From Brevibacillus reuszeri (GTDB taxonomy: Bacteria > Bacillota > Bacilli > Brevibacillales > Brevibacillaceae), in the NCBI RefSeq assembly GCF_002897295.1, contig NZ_BEXF01000037.1, positions 1 to 37,872 of the forward strand: a stretch of DNA of 37,872 nucleotides, in the 5' to 3' direction. Within the stretch, counting starts at the first letter, position 1. Each line of letters opens with the position of its first letter. The notes under the pieces are model-generated. The model worked only from the letters and a program-made list of their open reading frames with translations, made no database searches and was not told the DNA's origin. Below, piece by piece: positions 1 through 6,684 of this stretch. Both the position numbers and the translations under genes were made by a program.

Positions 1-43
1 TTCATTACTATAACTTAATTCGCATTCAAACGAAACTAAACAA

Positions 44-72
44 CCAGTCGCCGATTCAATTTCGGCAACTGG
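44..72. other. Stem-loop in the left-end non-coding stretch (1-299)
   Basis: Arms CCAGT and GCCGA (44-54) pair with TCGGC and ACTGG (62-72), with one unpaired base on each side between the two helices. On the minus strand a weak T-rich tract follows, so it could be the terminator of a gene outside the window; on the plus strand no T-tract follows. The rest of 1-299 holds no convincing reading frame. A GC-rich patch at 100-160 ends in a run of T but matches no RNA family I recognise. Confidence 0.35.
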
Positions 73-299
73 CTGCTTAATTGGCTAAGGTGTTTTGATC
101 CCTGTCCTACAGACGGGGGTCAGTCCCGCTCGTACGTTCCGGCTTTTTTTTGCTTACGAGAGAGTAACCAGCGCCTACCAGGACTCTGCAAGTAGAACGA
201 GAGTGATCATTTTTCTCATACAGAGCACTTCCTTTATGTAATCGATAAGAAATAAGAATCAATGTTTTGGTGAAAAGATTACCGTACGAGTGAATTTAC

Positions 300-329
300 T
301 TGAAAAAAAGGGCTGGCCGTGATTAAATT
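300..329 (+). promoter_or_regulatory. Candidate sigma-A promoter of the yitT-like gene
   Basis: TTGAAA (300-305) and TAAATT (324-329) are separated by 18 bases and lie about 80 bases before the start codon at 407. It was picked by eye; both boxes deviate from consensus. Confidence 0.4.
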
Positions 330-406
330 ATCTGATTAAAAGCCTTCCTCTCAATGGAGTGATAGGAACGAGAGCGAATTCGAATTGAAAGGGTGGTTGA
401 GGAAAA

Positions 407-1255
407 ATGGCTTTGCCAGATAACAACAAGTTCGTGGATATTGCGGCACTTGTCATTGGATCTTTCTTATTCGCAGTAGGTATTAATTTATTTGTTATTC
501 CCCAGCATTTTGGTGAAGGAGGCGTTACCGGGGTAACCATTATTTTGTATTATCTTTTCCAATGGGAGCCTTGGCTGACGAGCCTGTTGATCAATGCGGT
601 CCTTCTGTTAATGGGGTATCGTTTTTTAGGAAAGGTAACGACCATTTATACGATTATTGTCGTTGGACTTCTTTCTGTTTTTTTACATCTCACAAAAACA
701 TGGACGATTTCATCGAGTGAGCCGACCATTAATGCTATTTTTGGCGGAGTCGTCGTAGGTCTTGGTATTGGACTAATTGTTCGGGTGGGAGGAACCTCGG
801 CAGGAACGGGGATTCTCGCCAAGATTGCAAATAAATATTTGAGTTGGAACGTTAGCTATGCTTTGTTATTTTTTGATTTGATTGTAGTTTTTGCCTCATT
901 ATTTATCATTGGTTTTGAGAAAATGATGATGACGATCCTCATGCTTTTCGTAGCTACCAAAGTAATGGATTTTGTCGTTGAGGGGCTGAATCCGAAAAAA
1001 GCGATTACGATCGTTTCTCTCAAGCAGGACGAAATCGCTGAACGAATAAGCATCGAGATGAATCGTGGTGTGACGGTACTCACAGGCTATGGCTACTACA
1101 CGAAAGAGCCGAAAGAAATTCTATATACAGTTATTACGAAGCAGGAAGTGCCAGCGCTCAAGAAAATCATCCGCAAAACGGACAAGGATGCTTTTGTTAC
1201 CATTCATGACGCGCGAGACGTTTTCGGAGAAGGGTTCGTAGATATTTCAAAATAG
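407..1255 (+). CDS. YitT family (DUF2179) integral membrane protein
   Basis: A 282-residue membrane protein. The N-terminal two thirds consist of about five or six hydrophobic helices, including VDIAALVIGSFLFAVGINLF near residues 9-28 and the glycine-rich GGVVVGLGIGLIVRVGGTSAG region typical of YitT. The last 90 residues form a soluble DUF2179 domain (GVTVLTGYGYYT..., then KEILYTVITKQEVPALKKII). Length and two-part layout match the family, which is common in several copies in Bacilli; the transported substrate is unknown. The start ATG follows a GGTTGAGGAAAA ribosome binding site. A terminator follows at 1266. Family assignment is confident, function is not. Confidence 0.9.
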   Translation: MALPDNNKFVDIAALVIGSFLFAVGINLFVIPQHFGEGGVTGVTIILYYLFQWEPWLTSLLINAVLLLMGYRFLGKVTTIYTIIVVGLLSVFLHLTKTWTISSSEPTINAIFGGVVVGLGIGLIVRVGGTSAGTGILAKIANKYLSWNVSYALLFFDLIVVFASLFIIGFEKMMMTILMLFVATKVMDFVVEGLNPKKAITIVSLKQDEIAERISIEMNRGVTVLTGYGYYTKEPKEILYTVITKQEVPALKKIIRKTDKDAFVTIHDARDVFGEGFVDISK

Positions 1256-1265
1256 GATGTACGAA

Positions 1266-1326
1266 ACGGCAGACGATCAAGCCCTGAACCAGCTATTTAT
1301 GTTCAGAGCAGCGGCTGCCGTTTTTC
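1266..1326 (+). terminator. Terminator after the yitT-like gene
   Basis: Outer arms CGGCAG (1267-1272) and CTGCCG (1315-1320), an inner stem CTGAAC (1284-1289)/GTTCAG (1301-1306), then TTTTT. It sits between convergent genes. Confidence 0.6.
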
Positions 1327-1328
1327 AT

Positions 1329-2297
1329 TTAGTCTTTTCCTATCAAAATTACATGAGGGACTACGCGAATATAAACGAGCTCCCCGATTATCTCAACGAG
1401 AGTTTGTGTCACAATAATGGAAGTGACCAGCAGGCTTGTCTCTGCGGGCAACGCCAGTGCAAATGGAAGGACCACAAGTGAATTCCGAGTGCCTCCGCTA
1501 AAAATCAAAGCACGACCTGCTCCGATATCGAGTCTGAAAATGCGTGCAAACAAACGCGAAATAAATGGGGTAATGATCATAAAAGCGATATAAACAGGGA
1601 CGACATAGATGAGCATTTCCATTGAACCAGAGAGCTTGTCAATTTGGGATGCGACGATTACGAACAAGGTGATCGCCATGAATGGCACTGGAATCCAGGC
1701 AGAGGCGTCCAGTAGTGCTGAGCCAAGATGACCTCTTTTCGCGAGTATTTGTACAACCACTGCTATCGCTAAAGGCAGCACAATGAGTCCCAGGAATGCT
1801 TCCAAAAATGGTTCAACATGTACGAGACTAGCTGCTTCCTGTCCCATAAAAAGCCACAAATACAAAGGTAACAAGAGCATTTGTGTAACAAAAAGAAGTG
1901 GAGTCGCGACCAGAATGAGTTTTTCGTTCCCACGTCCAAGGTAGGTGAACACAATGACATAATCAATGCATGGTGTAAGTAAAACGAGGTAGACTCCCAA
2001 AAGCAACGGAGGGTAGTCAGGTAGAAACCTCGTTAAAAGCCAAACCAGAATCGGAATAGCCACGTAGTTCACAGTCAGAAGCGCATAGATGAACCGTCGA
2101 TTATGCAAAGCTTCTTTTAATCGAAAAAAGGGGATTTGTGAGAACATCCCGTACATCAGGATGCCAAGAACGACTGTTACGGCTTGTTCCAGCAACGAAC
2201 TAACCTCTGTCCAAAGCAATCCAAATCCGCAGGCAAGGAGAAGTGTCACTATATAGTACCAAACCTGATTGTTTTCTAAATGCTCTCTCGAAATCAT
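1329..2297 (-). CDS. BASS/ACR3-like transporter (bile acid:sodium symporter superfamily)
   Basis: A 322-residue protein with about ten hydrophobic segments. Landmarks of the BASS/ArsB-ACR3 fold are visible: LTPCIDYVIVFTYLGRGNEKL in the middle resembles the discontinuous helix of ACR3-type arsenite carriers (PC...FT), and SGGTRNSLVVLPFALALP near residues 268-285 is the second conserved crossover. It is probably a secondary transporter for an organic or metalloid anion. No arsenate reductase or ArsR gene is adjacent, so an arsenic role is not supported by context. It converges with the gene ending at 1255. A second, only distantly similar BASS protein is encoded at 12085. Confidence 0.8.
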   Translation of the reverse strand: MISREHLENNQVWYYIVTLLLACGFGLLWTEVSSLLEQAVTVVLGILMYGMFSQIPFFRLKEALHNRRFIYALLTVNYVAIPILVWLLTRFLPDYPPLLLGVYLVLLTPCIDYVIVFTYLGRGNEKLILVATPLLFVTQMLLLPLYLWLFMGQEAASLVHVEPFLEAFLGLIVLPLAIAVVVQILAKRGHLGSALLDASAWIPVPFMAITLFVIVASQIDKLSGSMEMLIYVVPVYIAFMIITPFISRLFARIFRLDIGAGRALIFSGGTRNSLVVLPFALALPAETSLLVTSIIVTQTLVEIIGELVYIRVVPHVILIGKD

Positions 2298-2330
2298 GAC
2301 GATTCTCCCTTGGTGTTACATGCATGGCAT

Positions 2331-3251
2331 TTATTCCGTTATGATTCTATTTGTCTGAAGCTTACTGGCATAATCGAGTATGAGCTCCTTCATTGCCAAC
2401 GGCTCCAGCCATCGCTGAGGAATCGCTTCGATGCCGTAATGAGCACCTGCTAACTGACCGTATATAGCGCCAGTTGTATCTGCATCGTCACCCAGATTTA
2501 CCGCAAGCAATACGCCTTCCTCGAAGCTTTCTCCGTGATAAAATGCCCATAGCGCAGCTTCTAATGACTTCACAACATACCCACTGCCTTGTATGTCAGG
2601 TGGGTTTAAAAGCTTATAAGATCCTTGGGAGATTTCCTCGATCCGAGGTGAAAGAGGCTCACGAGACCACAATAACTCAAAAGTCTGCGGGTGTAGCAAT
2701 TCCTCTTTGCTAAAGCCTTTGGCAGCACTTGCAATCATCGCTCCAAACAGCCTGCAAGCATCTACGCATTCTTTGGCAGCGTGTGTCGTTTTGGAGCTTT
2801 GAGCCGACCATTTTACAGCTTCTTCAAGATCGTCTGAAAAAAATAGCGGCACAGGTGCTAGCCGCATGATGGAACCATTGCCGGCAGAGTATGGGTTGTC
2901 CGCGCCACTGAAAGGTTCACCAGTTCGTTCAAATGTTTTTAGCGCTTCAGCAGTGGCATTCCCGATGTCAAAGCATTCTCCGATCGAACTTAAATATCCA
3001 GCACGATACCATTTGACATACCGCTCCATCTGATCTATCGGATCAAACTGTTTATGGGTAATCAGACTTTCCGCTAGACATAGAGCCATGGAGGTATCGT
3101 CCGTCCAACATCCCTTTGGTAAATCGAATACGCCCCCACCTATCATGTCTGTCACTTTATGAAAAGTTCCTGGCTTCTTGAACTCGACAGTCGTGCCAAT
3201 CGCATCACCGATTGCGAGTCCAATGAGACTTCCTTGGAAACGAGTGAGCAT
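2331..3251 (-). CDS. ADP-ribosylglycohydrolase (DraG/ARH-type) family protein
   Basis: A 306-residue all-alpha hydrolase of the DraG/ARH family, which removes ADP-ribose from proteins or small molecules using two magnesium ions. The N-terminal GLAIGDAIGTTVEF motif, the metal motif WTDDTSMALC near residues 49-58 and the C-terminal metal motif GDDADTTGAIYGQLAGA near residues 254-270 are all intact, so it should be active. The start ATG at 3251 follows AGGAGGTACCT on the minus strand. It stands alone, with no ADP-ribosyltransferase or macrodomain gene next to it, so the physiological substrate cannot be read from context. It is divergent from the acetyltransferase gene at 3436. Confidence 0.9.
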   Translation of the reverse strand: MLTRFQGSLIGLAIGDAIGTTVEFKKPGTFHKVTDMIGGGVFDLPKGCWTDDTSMALCLAESLITHKQFDPIDQMERYVKWYRAGYLSSIGECFDIGNATAEALKTFERTGEPFSGADNPYSAGNGSIMRLAPVPLFFSDDLEEAVKWSAQSSKTTHAAKECVDACRLFGAMIASAAKGFSKEELLHPQTFELLWSREPLSPRIEEISQGSYKLLNPPDIQGSGYVVKSLEAALWAFYHGESFEEGVLLAVNLGDDADTTGAIYGQLAGAHYGIEAIPQRWLEPLAMKELILDYASKLQTNRIITE

Positions 3252-3367
3252 AGGTACCTCCTATCAAACCATTTCGATTTGGGCAGCAATTCGCTTGAAA
3301 GCGTCAAGCAGCTGTTTTCTCTTTTAGATAATCATACCATTTTTTGACCGTTCCATAATCAACACTT

Positions 3368-3397
3368 GTTCGAATCATACGAACTCTACGCTATAAT
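3368..3397 (+). promoter_or_regulatory. Promoter with inverted repeat before the GNAT gene
   Basis: A consensus -10 box TATAAT lies at 3392-3397, about 40 bases before the start at 3436. The expected -35 zone is covered by a perfect inverted repeat GTTCG-N7-CGAAC (3368-3384), a plausible operator. TTGTTC at 3367 would give a long 19-base spacer. Confidence 0.4.
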
Positions 3398-3435
3398 GTG
3401 GGTAGCTTGTTATCACGCTGTTTTGGAGGGGTAAT

Positions 3436-3888
3436 ATGCTTACGTTTCGAATGGCTACAGCACAAGACGTGGACAAAATCGTGCAAATGCTCGCTGATGA
3501 TGAATTGGGAAAGACAAGAGAACGCTACGAGAAGCCGCTACCTGAAAGCTATCTCCAAGCATTTGAAGCAATTGATAAAGACCCGAATAATGAATTGATT
3601 GTAGCCTGTCTGGGTGAGGAGATTGTTGGCGTCCAGCAAATCACGTTTACCCCTTATCTGACCCACCAAGGAAGCTGGCGAGCAACGATCGAAGGAGTTC
3701 GGACAGCATCCTCAGAAAGGGGAAAGGGACTCGGGAGCAAGCTGATCCTTTGGGCAGTGGACCGAGCAAAGGAGCGCGGCTGCCATATCGTTCAGCTCAC
3801 GACCGATAAACAGCGGCCAGACGCACTGCGCTTTTACGAACGTTTGGGTTTTACAGCGACGCATGAAGGGGTAAAAATGAAGCTGTGA
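3436..3888 (+). CDS. GNAT family N-acetyltransferase
   Basis: A 150-residue single GNAT domain that would transfer an acetyl group from acetyl-CoA to an amine. The fold can be followed from the N-terminal LTFRMATAQDVDKIVQML, through the central strand ELIVACLGEEIVGVQQITF, to the acetyl-CoA pyrophosphate loop motif SSERGKGLGSKLI (about residues 92-104) and the C-terminal RPDALRFYERLGFTATHEGVKM. The start follows TTTTGGAGGGGTAAT. The substrate is unknown; neighbours are unrelated and transcribed oppositely. Confidence 0.9.
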   Translation: MLTFRMATAQDVDKIVQMLADDELGKTRERYEKPLPESYLQAFEAIDKDPNNELIVACLGEEIVGVQQITFTPYLTHQGSWRATIEGVRTASSERGKGLGSKLILWAVDRAKERGCHIVQLTTDKQRPDALRFYERLGFTATHEGVKMKL

Positions 3889-3889
3889 T

Positions 3890-4372
3890 TTATATAACGG
3901 AGTTTTCAATGGCAGGAGCCAAGCCGATTTCCTTTAACATTCGTTTGAGCAGCTCTGTTTTCTCGCCGCTTATAGTATAAGCGATATGTGTATCTGAAAG
4001 GTCCATCAAAGTGGATACTGCTGCATCTGTCTTGATCCAGAGGTAGTAGGTTTGAATGACGCTTGCTTTCGTCATCACAGTTATCTCGTAATCCGGAGGC
4101 ATCATATCGACGATCCCCGGAATCTTGGCGGGTCGCTGTAGAGTGGAGAGGAACTGTTCATTAGATAATGAGTCAATAACGACTTTCGGTTTAAAAATGG
4201 CGGGTGGCTTTGTTTGCATTTGAGTAATAAGAATCGTCAGGTCAAGAGATGGATGATCATACGCAATTTTAGAATCAGATTGACGATTGGAGGCAGATGT
4301 AAGCGGTTGCCAATAGGCTTGAAACAGTAGCAAGCCTCCGAAGCATAGTAAACAGAAAAGATTTGTTTTCAA
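3890..4372 (-). CDS. Exported protein of unknown function
   Basis: A 160-residue protein starting with TTG at 4372, preceded by AGGAGG 11 bases upstream. The first 25 residues (MKTNLFCLLCFGGLLLFQAYW) are a signal peptide or membrane anchor. The remainder has an alternating strand/helix look with VSTLMDLSDTHIAYTISGEK near its end, but no motif I can assign. It ends one base after the convergent acetyltransferase gene stop, with no room for a terminator between them. Real coding is supported by the ribosome binding site and the export signal; function is unknown. Confidence 0.65.
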   Translation of the reverse strand: MKTNLFCLLCFGGLLLFQAYWQPLTSASNRQSDSKIAYDHPSLDLTILITQMQTKPPAIFKPKVVIDSLSNEQFLSTLQRPAKIPGIVDMMPPDYEITVMTKASVIQTYYLWIKTDAAVSTLMDLSDTHIAYTISGEKTELLKRMLKEIGLAPAIENSVI

Positions 4373-4435
4373 ATGGATAAAAGCCTCCTTATTTATTGTC
4401 TCTTTACCAAATTATAACAGAAAATTTTGAAGAGC

Positions 4436-4462
4436 AAAAAAGGCGGCCATTTTAGCCGCCTT
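4436..4462 (-). terminator. Terminator after the ridA-like gene
   Basis: On the minus strand GGCGGC-TAAAATG-GCCGCC is followed by TTTTTT, directly after the stop codon of the RidA gene. Confidence 0.85.
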
Positions 4463-4466
4463 ATCG

Positions 4467-4859
4467 TTATTTACGTGCAGCCCACGCTTCTACCTCTACT
4501 TTAATGGCAGGTTGAGCCAGCGCGGATACGTACGCCAGAGTAGTAGGAGGTGGGGTATCATCGCCACGGAACTCGTTCCAAATGGCTAAAAACTGAGGGC
4601 GATCAGGAGCCTCTGTAAACCAGAAATTGATTTTAAGAATGGAGTCGGGCGTAAGTCCTTCACTCTTTAAAATGTTTGCTACGTTGGCCAGTGCGTTTCG
4701 AAATTGATCCTCGACCTTGTCCGGAATCGTTCCATCTAGCTCAGCCCCGATCTGTCCAGCGAGGAATAGTACCTCCGCATCTCTTGGCAGGATGGAGAGG
4801 TGGCTGTAAGCGCCAATCGGAGGAGCTACCGTTACAGGATTTTTGCGAGTCACTTTCAT
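4467..4859 (-). CDS. RidA/YjgF/YER057c/UK114 family protein
   Basis: A 130-residue RidA-superfamily protein, a cytosolic trimer. Archetypal members hydrolyse reactive enamine/imine intermediates released by PLP enzymes. Visible features are the N-terminal APPIGAYSH (compare APAAIGPYSQ), LFLAGQIG and a C-terminal VEVEAWAARK. The conserved catalytic arginine region of true RidA (C-x-R-x2-V near the C-terminus) is replaced by ALAQPAIKVEVEAWA, so it belongs to a divergent subgroup and may not be a classical enamine deaminase. The start follows AGGAGGTAGACATTTT and a dedicated terminator follows. Confidence 0.85.
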   Translation of the reverse strand: MKVTRKNPVTVAPPIGAYSHLSILPRDAEVLFLAGQIGAELDGTIPDKVEDQFRNALANVANILKSEGLTPDSILKINFWFTEAPDRPQFLAIWNEFRGDDTPPPTTLAYVSALAQPAIKVEVEAWAARK

Positions 4860-4935
4860 AAAATGTCTACCTCCTATTATGTAATTGGAGGATTATACCA
4901 TTCGTCCGTTGTTTTCGCAATATTCCGATGGCGTG

Positions 4936-5544
4936 CTATTCTGGAGGATAGATATCTTTCAAGAATCGTCCTAGCTCTCCGTTTCCATGTAGAGCAAGAT
5001 GTACAGAATTTTCATCAGATTCAAAAGTAACGACTGTTACGGGTTTATCATTGTTTTCTCCTAATGTATAGGTGTAGACTTTCGAAAATGTATAATCTTC
5101 AGCTTTATCGCCAAGGAGCGTTTCCAAATACGTAGACGCCTGACTTTCTGCTTCCTGGTCGCTTAATGGAGAATTTGTTGAAGGAAGTCCATTTTGGATT
5201 TCTGCTATGATTAACTCTCCTGTATCAGCATTGATCCTTAGATACGCATAATTAGGTTTCACAGGATGCGGGGCACCCATCATTTCGATTTGAAAGACCT
5301 CGATTTTGCCAGCTACGGTCGTTTCTTCATTCTTTCTGATTGAGATAATTTCATAATCTTTAATATCTGGCATCACAGTTCCTATCGTTTCAATTGTCGC
5401 TTTTACTGCCGCATTTAACTCTGTAGAAGAAGTTTGTTCAACGCTCTTCTTTGATTGTGCGGCCGCCTCATGAGTTAATAGTGGTGAAACGGACAAAAGT
5501 AGTGCTGCAAGTACTGTAGATGTTAATGCTTTACGCATGATCAA
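4936..5544 (-). CDS. Exported PepSY/YcdB-like protein of unknown function
   Basis: About 202 residues. I place the start at a TTG (5544) because GGAGATGAT lies at the right distance upstream. The ATG at 5559 overlaps that site and would not be used; the ATG at 5538 is the other option. A classical signal peptide follows (KALTSTVLAALLLSVSPLL, cleavage near AAAQS). The mature part contains AYLRINADTGELIIAEI and a segment with EAESQASTYLETLLG, reminiscent of PepSY/YcdB propeptide-like folds found in exported proteins of Bacilli. No catalytic residues can be assigned. It is divergent from the anti-TRAP-like gene at 5748. Confidence 0.65.
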   Translation of the reverse strand: MIMRKALTSTVLAALLLSVSPLLTHEAAAQSKKSVEQTSSTELNAAVKATIETIGTVMPDIKDYEIISIRKNEETTVAGKIEVFQIEMMGAPHPVKPNYAYLRINADTGELIIAEIQNGLPSTNSPLSDQEAESQASTYLETLLGDKAEDYTFSKVYTYTLGENNDKPVTVVTFESDENSVHLALHGNGELGRFLKDIYPPE

Positions 5545-5747
5545 GAAAATCATCTCCATTTACTAAATAATGGTATTTCATCAAGTAATACGTATAAGTG
5601 GTAAAAAAAGTAACTGACGATACGTTGTTTTACTATTTTTATTTTTTGTACGAAAATAATCGAGAATAGCTTAAGCGCGGCAAAAAGCAGGCAAGCATTG
5701 TTAAAATAAACGGAATAATATCATGACAAATAGAGGGGCAGTGAATT

Positions 5748-5918
5748 ATGTCAATTTCTATGGATGATCTGGAATTATCCTGCTGGGAATGTGAAGGAAA
5801 AGGCGTTATCGAACAGCAAGGAAAGCAGCAAACGGAATGCCCCAAATGCGAAGGAAAAGGCACCGTACTAACCGCGCAAGGACAAACCCTGCTGCATTTC
5901 ATTAAAAAGCACCTATAA
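5748..5918 (+). CDS. rtpA: Anti-TRAP (RtpA/AT)-like zinc-binding protein
   Basis: A 56-residue protein, ATG at 5748 with GAGGGGCAGTGAATT upstream. It has two DnaJ-type knuckles, C12-x2-C15-EGKG and C31-x2-C34-EGKG, which should bind one zinc. Its C-terminal LTAQGQTLLHFIKKHL closely follows what I recall of Bacillus subtilis anti-TRAP (LTAQGYTLLDFIQKHL), as does the N-terminal MDDLELSC (compare TDDLEVAC). AT binds tryptophan-activated TRAP and blocks its RNA binding, relieving attenuation of the trp genes. The linker between the two knuckles is a few residues longer than in B. subtilis. No T-box or Trp-rich leader peptide is visible in the short upstream gap, unlike the B. subtilis locus. Assignment is by remembered sequence similarity. 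Confidence 0.8.
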   Translation: MSISMDDLELSCWECEGKGVIEQQGKQQTECPKCEGKGTVLTAQGQTLLHFIKKHL

Positions 5919-5928
5919 AAAATACAAG

Positions 5929-5966
5929 ACGACAGCTTTCATCTGTATGAGAGGCTGTTGTTTTTT
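5929..5966 (+). terminator. Terminator after the anti-TRAP-like gene
   Basis: ACGACAGC (5929-5936) pairs with GCTGTTGT (5954-5961, one G-U pair) and is followed by TTTTT. Confidence 0.7.
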
Positions 5967-6000
5967 GTTTGCGGACATGATTGCATAGAAACAATTTCAT

Positions 6001-6046
6001 TTGCATGTTCGCATGTTGTTCGCATATAATACAAGAACAAATGTTC
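6001..6046 (+). promoter_or_regulatory. Promoter with LexA-box-like operator (copy 1)
   Basis: TTGCAT (6001-6006), an 18-base spacer and TATAAT (6025-6030), then GAACAAATGTTC (6035-6046). The latter fits the GAAC-N4-GTTC core of Gram-positive LexA (DinR) boxes. The spacer contains GTTCGCAT twice in overlapping register. Almost the same -35/spacer/-10 block recurs at 13100. Confidence 0.65.
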
Positions 6047-6066
6047 TGTTTCGGAGGCGAACAACA

Positions 6067-6282
6067 TTGAAAAAAGAACTGCTTCGTGCCATCAAACAGC
6101 ACCAGCACATTCGAGTCATTTATTTGGGGAGCGATGGTCACACTTCGATTCGGGTGATTCGGCCATTGGCGATTGAAGGAGAACGGTTGAAAGCCTACTG
6201 TCTGACACGAAAAGGTCCGAGGGTGTTTGCCATTAACAATCTGCTTGCGATTGAGCCGGTGGTGAACGACCATGCTGTCTGA
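6067..6282 (+). CDS. Small WYL-like domain protein
   Basis: 71 residues from a TTG at 6067, chosen because CGGAGGCG lies 8-9 bases upstream; starts further 5' would lie inside the promoter. The sequence follows the WYL-domain pattern: LLRAIKQHQHIRVIYL, then IRVIRPLAIEGERLKAYCLTR and RVFAINNLLAIEPV. WYL domains are small SH3-like barrels that bind nucleic acid or nucleotides and are usually C-terminal in regulators; here the domain stands alone. The downstream LexA-type wHTH gene overlaps it by 11 bases, so the two are translationally coupled and probably work together. The LexA-box-like operator suggests DNA-damage control (inference). Confidence 0.75.
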   Translation: MKKELLRAIKQHQHIRVIYLGSDGHTSIRVIRPLAIEGERLKAYCLTRKGPRVFAINNLLAIEPVVNDHAV

Positions 6283-6493
6283 TATTGAGCGAAAAGTTCT
6301 CCGCGTTATTGCGAACTATTCTGCTGGACGCCGGAGGACCCCTACCATCCATGAGTTATGCACGAAGACAGGGAGGTCGCGCGGGGGAATCATGATGGTA
6401 TTAGAAGTGCTCGCAAAAGAAAAGTATATCGAGTGGATGCGATCTGCTCCTGATGATATAAACGTATTGGAAGCGTGGGAGAGGAAGCGGTAA
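6272..6493 (+). CDS. Stand-alone LexA-type winged-helix protein
   Basis: A 73-residue protein resembling only the N-terminal DNA-binding domain of LexA: IERKVLRVIANYS as helix 1, RTPTIHELCTKTGRSRGGIMMVLEVLAKEKYIEW as the recognition region and wing (compare PtvrEIa..lGlsS...V..hL..LekkGyI). The self-cleaving peptidase domain is absent, so it cannot respond to RecA as LexA does. The ATG at 6272 overlaps the stop of the WYL-like gene. It could compete for or share the operator at 6035, or be part of a two-subunit regulator with the WYL protein. A terminator follows at 6584. Confidence 0.75.
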   Translation: MLSDIERKVLRVIANYSAGRRRTPTIHELCTKTGRSRGGIMMVLEVLAKEKYIEWMRSAPDDINVLEAWERKR

Positions 6494-6583
6494 GCATTGG
6501 CAGGAACAAATGTATTCTAGTATGAATGCTCCAGGTAAAATCTGGGCATACTGTTTTCATACACTGTTAACAACCTTTTTCAA

Positions 6584-6609
6584 CCCTCGTCCTTGCGAGG
6601 GCCTTTTTT
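6584..6609 (+). terminator. Terminator of the WYL/wHTH unit
   Basis: CCCTCG-TCCTTG-CGAGGG (6584-6601) followed by TTTTTT. A weaker nested hairpin (AGTATG...CCAG...CTGG...CATACT) lies upstream at about 6519-6553. Confidence 0.85.
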
Positions 6610-6630
6610 ATTTTTGGGGGCAACATGGAT

Positions 6631-6678
6631 AAAAAGGCAGTCGCGGACATCATGCTCTTTGTCCACGACTGCCTTTTT
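6631..6678 (-). terminator. Strong, bidirectional-looking terminator after ileS
   Basis: AAAAAGGCAGTCG, GGACA, a short loop, TGTCC and CGACTGCCTTTTT form a long near-perfect hairpin with T-runs on both sides. Confidence 0.9.
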
Positions 6679-6684
6679 GGATTG

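Noticed and set aside
100..160. Possible structured RNA near the left end
   Set aside because: GC-rich with a T-run, but I found no consistent fold and no match to SRP, RNase P, tmRNA, 6S or a known riboswitch.
1329..2297. Arsenite efflux gene acr3
   Set aside because: The transporter is only ACR3-like and no ars genes surround it, so an arsenic name is not justified.
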